DNA of 64,000 bases from VXRJ01 sp964636705 (lineage in GTDB: Bacteria > Acidobacteriota > Vicinamibacteria > Vicinamibacterales > UBA8438). Position numbers and translations under genes: made by a program. The notes below the pieces were generated by a model, which was not told the DNA's origin, ran no database searches, and worked only from the letters and a program-made list of their open reading frames with translations. The stretch covers positions 124,001 to 188,000 of the forward strand of contig CAZWUJ010000002.1 in the NCBI GenBank assembly GCA_964636705.1. Direction: 5' to 3'. How positions within the stretch are numbered: position 1 is the stretch's first letter; each line of letters opens with the position of its first letter. Shown here piece after piece: positions 55,428 to 63,391 of this stretch.

Positions 55428-57500
55428 ATGCCTGAGCGCACTGATGCCCGAAAACCGATCCTTCTGTTTGCCACCATTGCGGTCGTCGCCGTCATTGCCG
55501 CCACAGGTTCCGCGGCCGCCCAGCAGGGCGCGCCCGCCAACGGCGAGTGGCCCACCTACGGGGGCGATCTGGGCGGAACGAAGTACTCTCCCCTGACGCA
55601 GATCGACCGGGACAATTTCGACGATCTGGAGATCGCGTGGCGATGGCTCTCTGCGGACGCATTCCTGAGCATCGACACTCCGGGCGGCGGCGAGTGGTGG
55701 GCCGATTCGGCCACCATCTTCGAAGAGCTGCTCCGCCGGGATCCGGATCGGTGGCGCGATGCTCAACCTCCTTACATCACGAACCTGAAAGCCACACCGC
55801 TGATGGTTGGTGGCCGGCTCTTCATCAACATGCCGACCTCGCAGATCGCGTCGATCGACGCAGCGACCGGCGAGACGCTCTGGGTATACAACCCGAAGAC
55901 CTACGAGGAAGGCACGACCACGATGACCGCCCGCTGGAACCAGCGTGGCGTCGCGTACTGGGCGGACGGACCGGAACGCGCGGACGAACGGATCTTTTCC
56001 GGCACCGGCAACGGCTACCTGATCTGCGTCGACGCCAAGACGGGCGAGCCGTGCGCGGACTTCGGCGACGGCGGCTGGGTCGACCTGACGGAAGGCATCC
56101 CGCGCGCCACCCGCGGTGATCGCGACTGGCTGAACGCCCTCCACTACTCCGTGCAGTCGCCGCCCCTGGTCGTCGGCGACACGATCGTCACGCCATCTTC
56201 GATCTCATCCTACAACATCACGCGCGAGGCGCCGCCCGGCTGGATGCGCGGCTTCGATGCGCGGAACGGCCGAATGAAGTGGATGTTCCACACCATTCCG
56301 CAGGGCGACGAGTTCGGGAACGACACCTGGGAAGGCGACTCCTGGCGCGTAACCGGCAAGGTCGGCGTCTGGACGCTGATGAGCGCGGACCCGGAGCTGG
56401 GCCTCCTCTACCTCCCTACCAACACCCCGGCGCCCGACTACTACGGCGGCCACCGGCTGGGTGACAACCTGTTTGCCGAGAGCATCGTTGCGCTCGACAT
56501 CGAGACGGGCGAACGCGAGTGGCACTTCCAGGCGGTACACCACGGACTCTGGGACTGGGACTTCCCCGCCGCGCCCAACCTGGTGGACATCATTGTCGAC
56601 GGCCGATCGGTGAAGGCGCTCGCGCAGATCAGCAAGCAGGGCTTCACGTACGTCTTCAACCGGGAGACGGGCGAGCCCATCTGGCCGATCGAGGAGCGCC
56701 CGGTGCCGACCGATACGGACATCCCGGGCGAGCGCCCATCGCCGACCCAACCGTTCCCGACCCGGCCCGCGCCGTTCGAGTATCAGGGCGCCGTGACAGA
56801 CGACCTCGTGGACTTCACCCCGGAGATCCGGCAGATGGCGGTTGACGCGGTCGAGGGCTACCGGCTCGGTCCGATCTTCACGCCCCAGATGTGGGACGGC
56901 ACGATTCAGCGCCCCAGCAGCGGCGGCGGCGCCAACTGGTCCGGCGCGGCGTTCGATCCGGCGACCGGAGTCCTCTACATCCCCTCGCGGAACGCCTACT
57001 CCGTCCGGCAGTACCGGGAGCCGAGGCCCAGCGAGCCGGCGACACTGGCCGTAATCGAGCGGCGCGGGCAAGGCGTGACCCGGCCGCAGATGCCGCAAGG
57101 ACTCCCGCTCTTCAAGCCGCCCTACTCGCGAATGACCGCCATCGACCTGAATACGGGCGACCATGTCTGGATGAAGCCGACCGGCAACGGTGACCGCATC
57201 CGCAATCATCCGCTGCTGCGCGACCTCGACCTCCCGCCGCTCGGCGGCGACGCCAGCCGCGCCGGTCCCCTGCTGACGCCGGGCCTCCTGATCTACGCCC
57301 TGACCACCGGTGGAACGAACGATGGCCCGCGCCTGGCGGCGTTCGACAAGGCGACCGGTGACGAGCTGGCGTCGGTCGACCTGCCGGGCGGCGCCATAGG
57401 CACGCCGATGACCTACCTGCTTGACGGCAGGCAGTACATCGCACTGACCGTGGGTGGCGGCCGTGTCCCGGAACTGATTGCCTTCGCCCTGCCGGAATAG
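55428..57500 (+). CDS. PQQ-dependent glucose/alcohol dehydrogenase-type propeller, exported
   Basis: A 690-residue periplasmic quinoprotein. Signal peptide to about residue 32 (GSAAAQQ). It opens WPTYGGDLGGTKYSPLTQIDRDNFDDLEIAWRW, the usual start of the glucose-dehydrogenase-like PQQ family. Blades include DAATGETLWVYN, DAKTGEPC and DIETGEREWHFQ, with the catalytic-type segment HHGLWDWDFPAAPNL. An RNHPLLRDLDLPPLG stretch is typical of the group with gluconate/membrane-type dehydrogenases. It lacks the four membrane helices of E. coli Gcd, so it is a soluble form. The ATG 55428 has GAGAGG upstream. Confidence 0.92.
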   Translation: MPERTDARKPILLFATIAVVAVIAATGSAAAQQGAPANGEWPTYGGDLGGTKYSPLTQIDRDNFDDLEIAWRWLSADAFLSIDTPGGGEWWADSATIFEELLRRDPDRWRDAQPPYITNLKATPLMVGGRLFINMPTSQIASIDAATGETLWVYNPKTYEEGTTTMTARWNQRGVAYWADGPERADERIFSGTGNGYLICVDAKTGEPCADFGDGGWVDLTEGIPRATRGDRDWLNALHYSVQSPPLVVGDTIVTPSSISSYNITREAPPGWMRGFDARNGRMKWMFHTIPQGDEFGNDTWEGDSWRVTGKVGVWTLMSADPELGLLYLPTNTPAPDYYGGHRLGDNLFAESIVALDIETGEREWHFQAVHHGLWDWDFPAAPNLVDIIVDGRSVKALAQISKQGFTYVFNRETGEPIWPIEERPVPTDTDIPGERPSPTQPFPTRPAPFEYQGAVTDDLVDFTPEIRQMAVDAVEGYRLGPIFTPQMWDGTIQRPSSGGGANWSGAAFDPATGVLYIPSRNAYSVRQYREPRPSEPATLAVIERRGQGVTRPQMPQGLPLFKPPYSRMTAIDLNTGDHVWMKPTGNGDRIRNHPLLRDLDLPPLGGDASRAGPLLTPGLLIYALTTGGTNDGPRLAAFDKATGDELASVDLPGGAIGTPMTYLLDGRQYIALTVGGGRVPELIAFALPE

Positions 57501-57607
57501 ACAACCGCTGTCCGCCAGCGCGATAGGCAAGGCGATCCGATAGGAGCTGCACCTTTGGCAGATGTGGTCGGCACCTCCGGCGTCCAGCGGACCAGGAACT
57601 CACGCCC

Positions 57608-58099
57608 ATGAATGCTCAGACTCAACACATCCGCGAAGCGCTCAGCGCACACGAATCACTGGCTACGGACCGAGGCCGCGTTCTTGGGCAGATCGTGTTC
57701 TGCGAAGGATGTTGCTGCGGTCGGACAGACAAGGGGTTCAAGCCGGTTCCCCGCGACTGGATCAAGCAGCAATGGAAAGACGAGAAGCTCAACAAGTCGG
57801 TGCAACTGTCGATCTCCGGATGCCTTGGCCCGTGCGATCTGGCCAACGTCTGTTGTGTCATCTCACCCGAGGGGATGCAGTGGTTTGGAGGTCTTCAGGA
57901 ACAGTGGCAATACGACTTGCTTCTGGATTGGGCCCACGCCTCGCGTGATGCGGGTGTCTTGCTCGAGTTGCCGGATGAACTGGATCGCCACCGGTTTGAA
58001 CGGTTCGCTGTCGGGTGTGGCTCGTTCGCGGTAGGAGCCACCCCACTCGTTCATGAAGGTCCAACGGCAACGCGCACTCCCTCTTCGGTGCGGTGTTGA
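57608..58099 (+). CDS. Thioredoxin-like [2Fe-2S] ferredoxin domain protein
   Basis: A 163-residue protein. Cysteines Cys32, Cys35-37 (VFCEGCCCGRTDKG) and the C72-LGP-C76 pair (ISGCLGPCD), with Cys82-83 nearby, fit the thioredoxin-like ferredoxin pattern, in which C-x3-C and an N-terminal pair hold a [2Fe-2S] cluster. KPVPRDWIKQQWKDEKLNKSVQL is a conserved-looking middle. A short tail after about 135 ends in Cys. Similar small proteins lie near cobalamin genes in other bacteria from memory. The PQQ gene stop is 107 nt upstream. Confidence 0.82.
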   Translation: MNAQTQHIREALSAHESLATDRGRVLGQIVFCEGCCCGRTDKGFKPVPRDWIKQQWKDEKLNKSVQLSISGCLGPCDLANVCCVISPEGMQWFGGLQEQWQYDLLLDWAHASRDAGVLLELPDELDRHRFERFAVGCGSFAVGATPLVHEGPTATRTPSSVRC

Positions 58100-58131
58100 G
58101 CGTGGACAACCGCCCTCGTGCGCCGAACGCC

Positions 58132-60165
58132 CTACTGGCCAGTGGGGTCGGCGACCGCCGTGGAGCCCCAGGCCGCCCTCCACGCCGCGGCGGCGGACTC
58201 CTTGAGCGTCTCGGCGTCGGCCGGCAGCAGATACCGCTCGGCGACGAGCGCGTCCGCCGCTTCACTGTAGCGCCTCACGTACTCCGCCTCGCCACCGGGA
58301 TAGCGCTCCTCCAGCGAGAGTCGCGAATCGCCAGTTTCGACGCGCTCCGCCCTGGTGCGCGGAAAGGCGATCATTGAGCCGTTCACGCCGCACAAGTCCC
58401 CTTCCGCGAACCCCGCGGCGCGCACCGCCTTGCCCATCGTCGAGAGCGGCGCCGCCACTTCCGGCACGATGACGCCAGCCGTCAGATTGCCGTCCTCGTC
58501 GAGGATCGGCACGAACAGCGGATACTTCTCTTCGCTTTCCTTCGGTGGCCAGACGGAAAAATCACGCACGCCGAGCTCGCTGATCGCAGAGTTGTACGGG
58601 CGGTCCGGGATGGTCGGATACTGCTCGCCCTGCTCTTCAACGGCTACCGCCGTCCCGTCGGCCACCGACGGCGCGCGCGTCGCCGGCGGCTCGACCCCGT
58701 CCCGCACCCACTGCACGGTCGCGTCGAACGCGGCGCGGTAGTACGGCCACGGCCGCACCGGGTTCCCCGGGTCGCGGCACCCGGCGTCGCCCTGCAGATG
58801 GGCGGTCGCGAGCATCCAGTAGCGCACGTTCGCCGGCAGCGCCAGCGCCTGGCCGCTCGTGTCAGTGAGGATGAGCGAGGCATGGGCGCCGTAGTACTCT
58901 GAGTCGGCGTCCACCTGGATGATGTTCGGGCAAGTGCTCGAGGCCGTGCAGGCCGCCAGCAGCCCGTCGGTCGTGCCCGTCAGCGGATCGGTCGTCGTCG
59001 CGAACGTGAACGGGAACTCGTCCATCGGGTAGTTGTGGTCTTCGTGCTGGCGCGTATAGCGGCCCGGCTGCGCGAAACGGGCGTTGACGAACATACGGCG
59101 GGCGCCGGCGACATACGCCGTCATGCCGTCGAAGACGCGCCGCCCCTCGGCATCCTCGTTGAACCCCTGGTAGACGAAGTCCCTGACCATCCGGCCGCTC
59201 TGCGACGACCCGACGGCTACCACGTGGTCGAGCACCGGCATGCCCTCCACGAAGAGCGGGCTGGGCGTGCCCCGATCGTCGGCGGAGCGGTAGCGCGCGA
59301 ACGAGACCCAGTCGCGCATGGCGCCGAACCCCAAGCCGTGCACGATGGGATCCCGAGCCTCGTACACGAACTCGTAGATCGTCCCCGCATCCGTTCCCGC
59401 TGGGGGCCTGACCGCGACCGTCATGTCGTCGACGTAGTCCCACTGGTCGGCCGGAACCGTCTGGCGCGGATCGTTCTGGAGCTGGCGATGCGCGAGTGTC
59501 GCGGCGGTCTTCTCGAGCGTCGCTGCCGGATACGTCAACCGCCCGAACGCGGCGCCGGCCGGGTCCTGCCACTCCTCCATCGACGTGCCGGTGATCGCTT
59601 GACCGTTGTCCGTGGCAAGCGGGAAAGTCGCCAGCACTGGACGCGGGCTGCCGGCGCCCGGCGCGCCGTGCAACCAGCCGCTCGATACGAACGTGTAACC
59701 CTGGTCCATCAGGAACGCGTTACCGGCGTTGTCGGCCGCATAGCCCCGCCCCGCCTCGTGAAAGTAACCGAAGACGATGTTGCGGCCGCGGTTGTTGATC
59801 TCGTACACCAAGACACCGTTACCCCTCGTGATGTCGACCGGCTTGAGAATGTCGACTTCAAAGGTGTACTCGACCAGCCCGTCCGGATTGCGCGGGGCGT
59901 TCTGGAGATCGACGATCCCGGCGTTCTGCGGAGCATTCGGATCAGCTACGGCCGTGGCCGTGCCGAGCAGAATCTCGTAGGCGCCAACCTCACCGAACGA
60001 CCGTCCGCCGAACGCCGCCTCACGGCTGGTGATGTCGAGCCGGGTGACGCGCGAGTGTGCGAGCGAAGGCGATGCGGATTCCTCCGCGACGGGCGCACCC
60101 GCCCCTTGGCATCCGCTCAGCCCGATGCCCAGTACGACCGTCAACAGATGGCGTCGGAACCACAT
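58132..60165 (-). CDS. Lipoprotein alpha/beta-hydrolase-domain protein
   Basis: A 677-residue protein of the Abhydrolase_10-like family. ATG 60165 follows GGAGGTGAG; a GTG one codon earlier is possible. The lipobox is IGLSGC (near residue 19). N-terminal half: RVTRLDITSREAAFGGRSFGEVGAYEIL, beta-rich. The nucleophile elbow is VGSSQSGRM. NYPMDEFPFTFATTTDPLTGTTDG and HLQGDAGCRDPGNPVRPWPYYRA are family landmarks. The substrate is unknown. It converges on the ferredoxin gene (32 nt between stops) and follows the beta-barrel gene's strand. Confidence 0.9.
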   Translation of the reverse strand: MWFRRHLLTVVLGIGLSGCQGAGAPVAEESASPSLAHSRVTRLDITSREAAFGGRSFGEVGAYEILLGTATAVADPNAPQNAGIVDLQNAPRNPDGLVEYTFEVDILKPVDITRGNGVLVYEINNRGRNIVFGYFHEAGRGYAADNAGNAFLMDQGYTFVSSGWLHGAPGAGSPRPVLATFPLATDNGQAITGTSMEEWQDPAGAAFGRLTYPAATLEKTAATLAHRQLQNDPRQTVPADQWDYVDDMTVAVRPPAGTDAGTIYEFVYEARDPIVHGLGFGAMRDWVSFARYRSADDRGTPSPLFVEGMPVLDHVVAVGSSQSGRMVRDFVYQGFNEDAEGRRVFDGMTAYVAGARRMFVNARFAQPGRYTRQHEDHNYPMDEFPFTFATTTDPLTGTTDGLLAACTASSTCPNIIQVDADSEYYGAHASLILTDTSGQALALPANVRYWMLATAHLQGDAGCRDPGNPVRPWPYYRAAFDATVQWVRDGVEPPATRAPSVADGTAVAVEEQGEQYPTIPDRPYNSAISELGVRDFSVWPPKESEEKYPLFVPILDEDGNLTAGVIVPEVAAPLSTMGKAVRAAGFAEGDLCGVNGSMIAFPRTRAERVETGDSRLSLEERYPGGEAEYVRRYSEAADALVAERYLLPADAETLKESAAAAWRAAWGSTAVADPTGQ

Positions 60166-60194
60166 CACTCACCTCCAGCCGCGCCGCCCGGTGC

Positions 60195-60212
60195 GCCGGT
60201 CTCCGGACCGGC
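60195..60212 (-). repeat. Dispersed hairpin repeat, copy e
   Basis: Plus-strand GCCGGTCTCCGGACCGGC preceded by GGTGC; in the minus orientation the tail is GCACC, matching copies b to d. T/A exchange at the sixth stem pair again preserves pairing. It lies between the lipoprotein hydrolase start and the beta-barrel stop (same strand). Confidence 0.8.
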
Positions 60213-60234
60213 TTCCCGGACGCCCGGGATTTCG

Positions 60235-61596
60235 TCAGAAGGTCCGCGTGAACCCCCCGCTCGAGCCGCCGAACCGCGAATTCACGACGTTATTGAAGAT
60301 CGACCCGAACGAGTAGCTGAAGCCGACCCGGAACTGCCACTCGTAGTCGGTGGCGAGTTGCCGCTGGCGTACCAGGATTTCTTGATCGGACGCCGCCTTG
60401 CGCGGGAGGTAGATCTGATCGCGGATGAGTGAGCTGTCAGCCCGCAACGTCAGGAAGAAACCGCGGAACAGCCGGATATCCAGCGAGCCGAACGCCACGA
60501 CCCGCCGCTGCTCCGGCGCGTCGAGAAACTGGGAGAACTCGAGCGTCAATTCGCTCTCGCCCCACGGTTCGTTCACCTCGTACGACGTCTGCACGGCGTG
60601 GTTCAGCCGGCGCTCGTCCATAACGTCGAAGATGGTCGGTTCGATGTAGTTGAGCGCGTTGTAGCCGGCGGTGTACAGCACGGTGAATTGCCGGCGCGTC
60701 GATTCGGAGTAGGGGAAAAAGTTGTACTGGAGGGCGGGGGCGGCACGCAGCGACAACTCCTGGTTGCGGAACGTACTGTTGACGGCCGAACCACCGACGC
60801 CGACACCCATGTGATCGCCCAGGCTCTTGATGAAGCGCACGTCAAGCGACGTGTTGGTCTGGACGTTCGTGAACGTGGAATCCGTCAGCGTAAACCGGTC
60901 GGTGCGGTAGTTCGAGAAGACCCCGAAGCGCATCCGCCATTCTTCCGTGTCGCGGTTGGCCGAGAACGAGCTGTTGATCGACCGCCTGGACTGGCGCTCC
61001 TCCTCATCCCAGCGCCCGTCCACACGTGCGCGAAAGACCCAGAAGTCCCACGGGTCGTCCTCCGGTTGCGCCGTCACCACCCCCCGCCGCGCCCCGAGCG
61101 GCCCCCCGCTCGGCGCGGCGGAAACCTGCAATTGCTGCGCGAGCGGCGTTTGCGCCGCATAGCGGACGAGTCCGAGGCTCAGCATCTGCGCCAGGCTCTG
61201 CCGCTCGCTGTCGTCCGTGTCGTCCTGTGTCGTGAAGAAGACGATTCGATCGTCCAGCCCCTCGAACTGCTCCAGGCCATAGAAGTCCATCGTCCAGGCA
61301 CGGCCGCCGCCGCCCGTGCTCTCACGCGTGATCAACACGTGCACTTGCGCGTCGGGCAGATCGCGGACGTAGTTCACGAACGTGATCTCGCGGCGAAGGT
61401 AGTCGTCGTCACACGGACCGCAGTCAAGGAAGACGCGGAGAACATCGGCGCCACTGCCCTGCTCCGGCTGGGCCGCTAGGGGCACCGCCGCCGGACGCGC
61501 GGCCTCCGCCGCCGCCGGGTGGGTGACGGCGTACGAGAGCGTCCCAACGAAGCAGACGGAAAGAACGATGACCGAACGGACCGCCGGAAGGCGCAT
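60235..61596 (-). CDS. Predicted outer-membrane barrel protein with thioredoxin-like N-terminal segment
   Basis: A 453-residue exported protein. Signal peptide about 1-31. Residues 50-160 (VLRVFLDCGPCDDDYLRREI..., VHVLITRESTG, DDRIVFFTTQDDTDDSERQ) look like an alpha/beta domain with a CGPC motif. From about 190 the chain alternates, with many aromatic-ended strands (FSNYRTDRFTLT, LSLRAAPALQYNFFPYSE, WQFRVGFSYSFGSIF), typical of a 16-or-so-strand barrel, ending in F. CGPC is usually a redox motif, but the neighbouring sequence is not thioredoxin-like enough to be sure. No family name is assigned. Confidence 0.78.
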   Translation of the reverse strand: MRLPAVRSVIVLSVCFVGTLSYAVTHPAAAEAARPAAVPLAAQPEQGSGADVLRVFLDCGPCDDDYLRREITFVNYVRDLPDAQVHVLITRESTGGGGRAWTMDFYGLEQFEGLDDRIVFFTTQDDTDDSERQSLAQMLSLGLVRYAAQTPLAQQLQVSAAPSGGPLGARRGVVTAQPEDDPWDFWVFRARVDGRWDEEERQSRRSINSSFSANRDTEEWRMRFGVFSNYRTDRFTLTDSTFTNVQTNTSLDVRFIKSLGDHMGVGVGGSAVNSTFRNQELSLRAAPALQYNFFPYSESTRRQFTVLYTAGYNALNYIEPTIFDVMDERRLNHAVQTSYEVNEPWGESELTLEFSQFLDAPEQRRVVAFGSLDIRLFRGFFLTLRADSSLIRDQIYLPRKAASDQEILVRQRQLATDYEWQFRVGFSYSFGSIFNNVVNSRFGGSSGGFTRTF

Positions 61597-61622
61597 GGAC
61601 GCGGCATTGTACTATTTCGCCC

Positions 61623-63281
61623 ATGCCCGCCTTGCCCGAGAGGGGCGCGAGCGCGCCGCCCTTCGAACTGTGTGACGGCGATGGCGCCCCGCACGCGTTG
61701 ACCCCTGGCGGCAGGGCTTCAACCGAAGCGCCGGCGGCCACGCTGCTCTTTTTCCTCAAGCAGGACTGCGCGACCTGCAACGTGACGGCGCCGGTGGTCG
61801 AGCGGGTCCACCGCGGATTGTCCGGTGCGGGGCTGCGCGTGATCGCCATCTCTCAGGATGACGCAGAATTCACCCGCGCGTTCGTTGAACGTCACGGCCT
61901 GACTTTCCCCTGCGCCCTCGACGCGGACCTGACCGTGTCGGAGGCCTACGGCTTCGATGCGGTTCCGGCGCTGGTGCTCGCCGGTCCGGACGGCATGGTG
62001 CTGGCAAGCTGTGAAGGTTGGGCCAGGGCCGAGGTTGCCGCCATGGTCGCCCAGGCGGCCGCGTGCTGCGGCGTCGATGTACCGGCAATCGAGCCTCCGG
62101 ATGCTCCGCCGCTGCCGGCGATGCGGCCCGGCTGCGGGTCGCGCGTCCACGATCCGGATGTCGCGCGGAGACTGGCGGCCAGGCGTGCCGCCGGGGCGCT
62201 CGCGGCGCGGCGTGTCCGTATCCCCTCCGGTCTCGACCCGTTCGAGTTCCTCGACGAGCAGGGACTGACCGACGGCCTGCCGGTGGTCCCGCCCACCGCG
62301 GAACGCGTGGCGCGGATGCTGGAAGGAACGACACTCCCCCCGGGCGAAGTCGTGGCGGACGTGCCGCCGAATCTGGTGCCGGCAACCGTCGAGAAGATTG
62401 CGATCAACGCCGTCATGGCGGGCTGCCGGCCCGACTACCTGCCGGTCGTCATCGCCGCCGTCGAGGCCGCATGCACCGACGCGTTCAACCTCCACGGCGT
62501 GCTGGCGACGACCTATTTCGTCGGACCGCTGGTCATCGTCAACGGTCCGATAAGGCAGCGTATCGGTCTCAACTGCGGCCGCAACGTCTTCGGCCAGGGC
62601 TCACGCGCGAACGCCACGATCGGCAGGGCGCTGCAGTTGGTGGTCCGCAACGTCGGCGGCGGGCGTCCGGGTGAAGTGGACATGGCGACCCTTGGCCAGC
62701 CCGGTAAGTACACCGCGTGCATCGGCGAGAACGAAGAGTTGAGCTGTTGGGACCCGCTCCATGTCGAGCGCGGCTTCGATCCCGGCCAGAGCACGGTGAC
62801 GGTATTCGCGGCGGAGGCGCCGCGCGCCATCCGCGACCAGCTATCCCGCAGCGCGCGGTCCCTCGCCACGAGCATGGGGATCTCGATGGAAGCGATCGCC
62901 CACCTCAAGCTGCACCGCATGGACCAGGCCTTGCTGGTCGTCTCGCCGGAACACGCACGAACCTTCGAGCGCGACGGCTACACGAAACGGCAGCTCCGGG
63001 AACGGATCCAGGAGGTCACGTCGAGACCGCTCCGCGAGCTGCTCCCGAACGACGACTGCGAGAAAGGGATGATCCCAAGGAACATCCCGGTGGATTGGCG
63101 CGACGATCACGGCCGGCCGCTTCCCGAGGCCCTCGACAGGCCTCTCCCCAAGTTCCAGTCGCCCGACCACATCCTGATCGTCGTGGCGGGCGGGACCGCC
63201 GGCAAGTTCTCGGCCGCAGTGGGAGGCTGGGCCAGCGGCGGCCTCGGCTCCAAGGCGGTGACGATAGCGATCGACGAATAG
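61623..63281 (+). CDS. Redoxin-domain protein fused to a C-terminal domain of unknown function
   Basis: A 552-residue protein. The N-terminal 150 residues form a TlpA/AhpC-like redoxin: APPFELCDGDG, then LLFFLKQDCATCN with Cys49-x2-Cys52, VIAISQDDAEFTRAFV and VPALVLAGPDG. There is no signal peptide. From residue 200 a long domain of unknown function contains D217GLPVVPPT225, INAVMAGCRPDYLPVVIAA, NLHGVLATTYFVGPLVIVNGP and HRMDQALLVVSPEHART. I recall that this C-terminal family accompanies UGSC-type (seleno)proteins. The fusion suggests thiol-linked electron delivery to the second domain. It starts 26 nt from the divergent barrel gene. Confidence 0.82.
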   Translation: MPALPERGASAPPFELCDGDGAPHALTPGGRASTEAPAATLLFFLKQDCATCNVTAPVVERVHRGLSGAGLRVIAISQDDAEFTRAFVERHGLTFPCALDADLTVSEAYGFDAVPALVLAGPDGMVLASCEGWARAEVAAMVAQAAACCGVDVPAIEPPDAPPLPAMRPGCGSRVHDPDVARRLAARRAAGALAARRVRIPSGLDPFEFLDEQGLTDGLPVVPPTAERVARMLEGTTLPPGEVVADVPPNLVPATVEKIAINAVMAGCRPDYLPVVIAAVEAACTDAFNLHGVLATTYFVGPLVIVNGPIRQRIGLNCGRNVFGQGSRANATIGRALQLVVRNVGGGRPGEVDMATLGQPGKYTACIGENEELSCWDPLHVERGFDPGQSTVTVFAAEAPRAIRDQLSRSARSLATSMGISMEAIAHLKLHRMDQALLVVSPEHARTFERDGYTKRQLRERIQEVTSRPLRELLPNDDCEKGMIPRNIPVDWRDDHGRPLPEALDRPLPKFQSPDHILIVVAGGTAGKFSAAVGGWASGGLGSKAVTIAIDE

Positions 63282-63308
63282 ACGGTGCGATGCTGGTGCG
63301 CGAGTCTT

Positions 63309-63326
63309 GCCGGCCTGGAGGCCGGC
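63309..63326 (+). repeat. Dispersed hairpin repeat, copy f
   Basis: GCCGGCCTGGAGGCCGGC preceded by TCTT and followed by GGACC. With copy g it forms an outer inverted repeat of about 22 matching bases, enclosing a 36-nt loop, in the convergent gap between the redoxin gene (63281) and the MBL gene (63392). Confidence 0.88.
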
Positions 63327-63362
63327 GGACCAGGCACGCGCCACGACTCGCTACACCGGTGC

Positions 63363-63380
63363 GCCGGCCTCCAGGCCGGC
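63363..63380 (-). repeat. Dispersed hairpin repeat, copy g
   Basis: GCCGGCCTCCAGGCCGGC on the plus strand, preceded by GGTGC and followed by AAGACAAC, so the minus orientation matches copies b-e. It nearly equals copy a including flanks (AAGA-AAC). Partner of copy f. Confidence 0.88.
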
Positions 63381-63391
63381 AAGACAACTCA

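Noticed and set aside
61623..63281. A possible selenocysteine codon in the redoxin fusion
   Set aside because: No in-frame TGA is present; the frame is continuous with cysteine codons at the redox motif.
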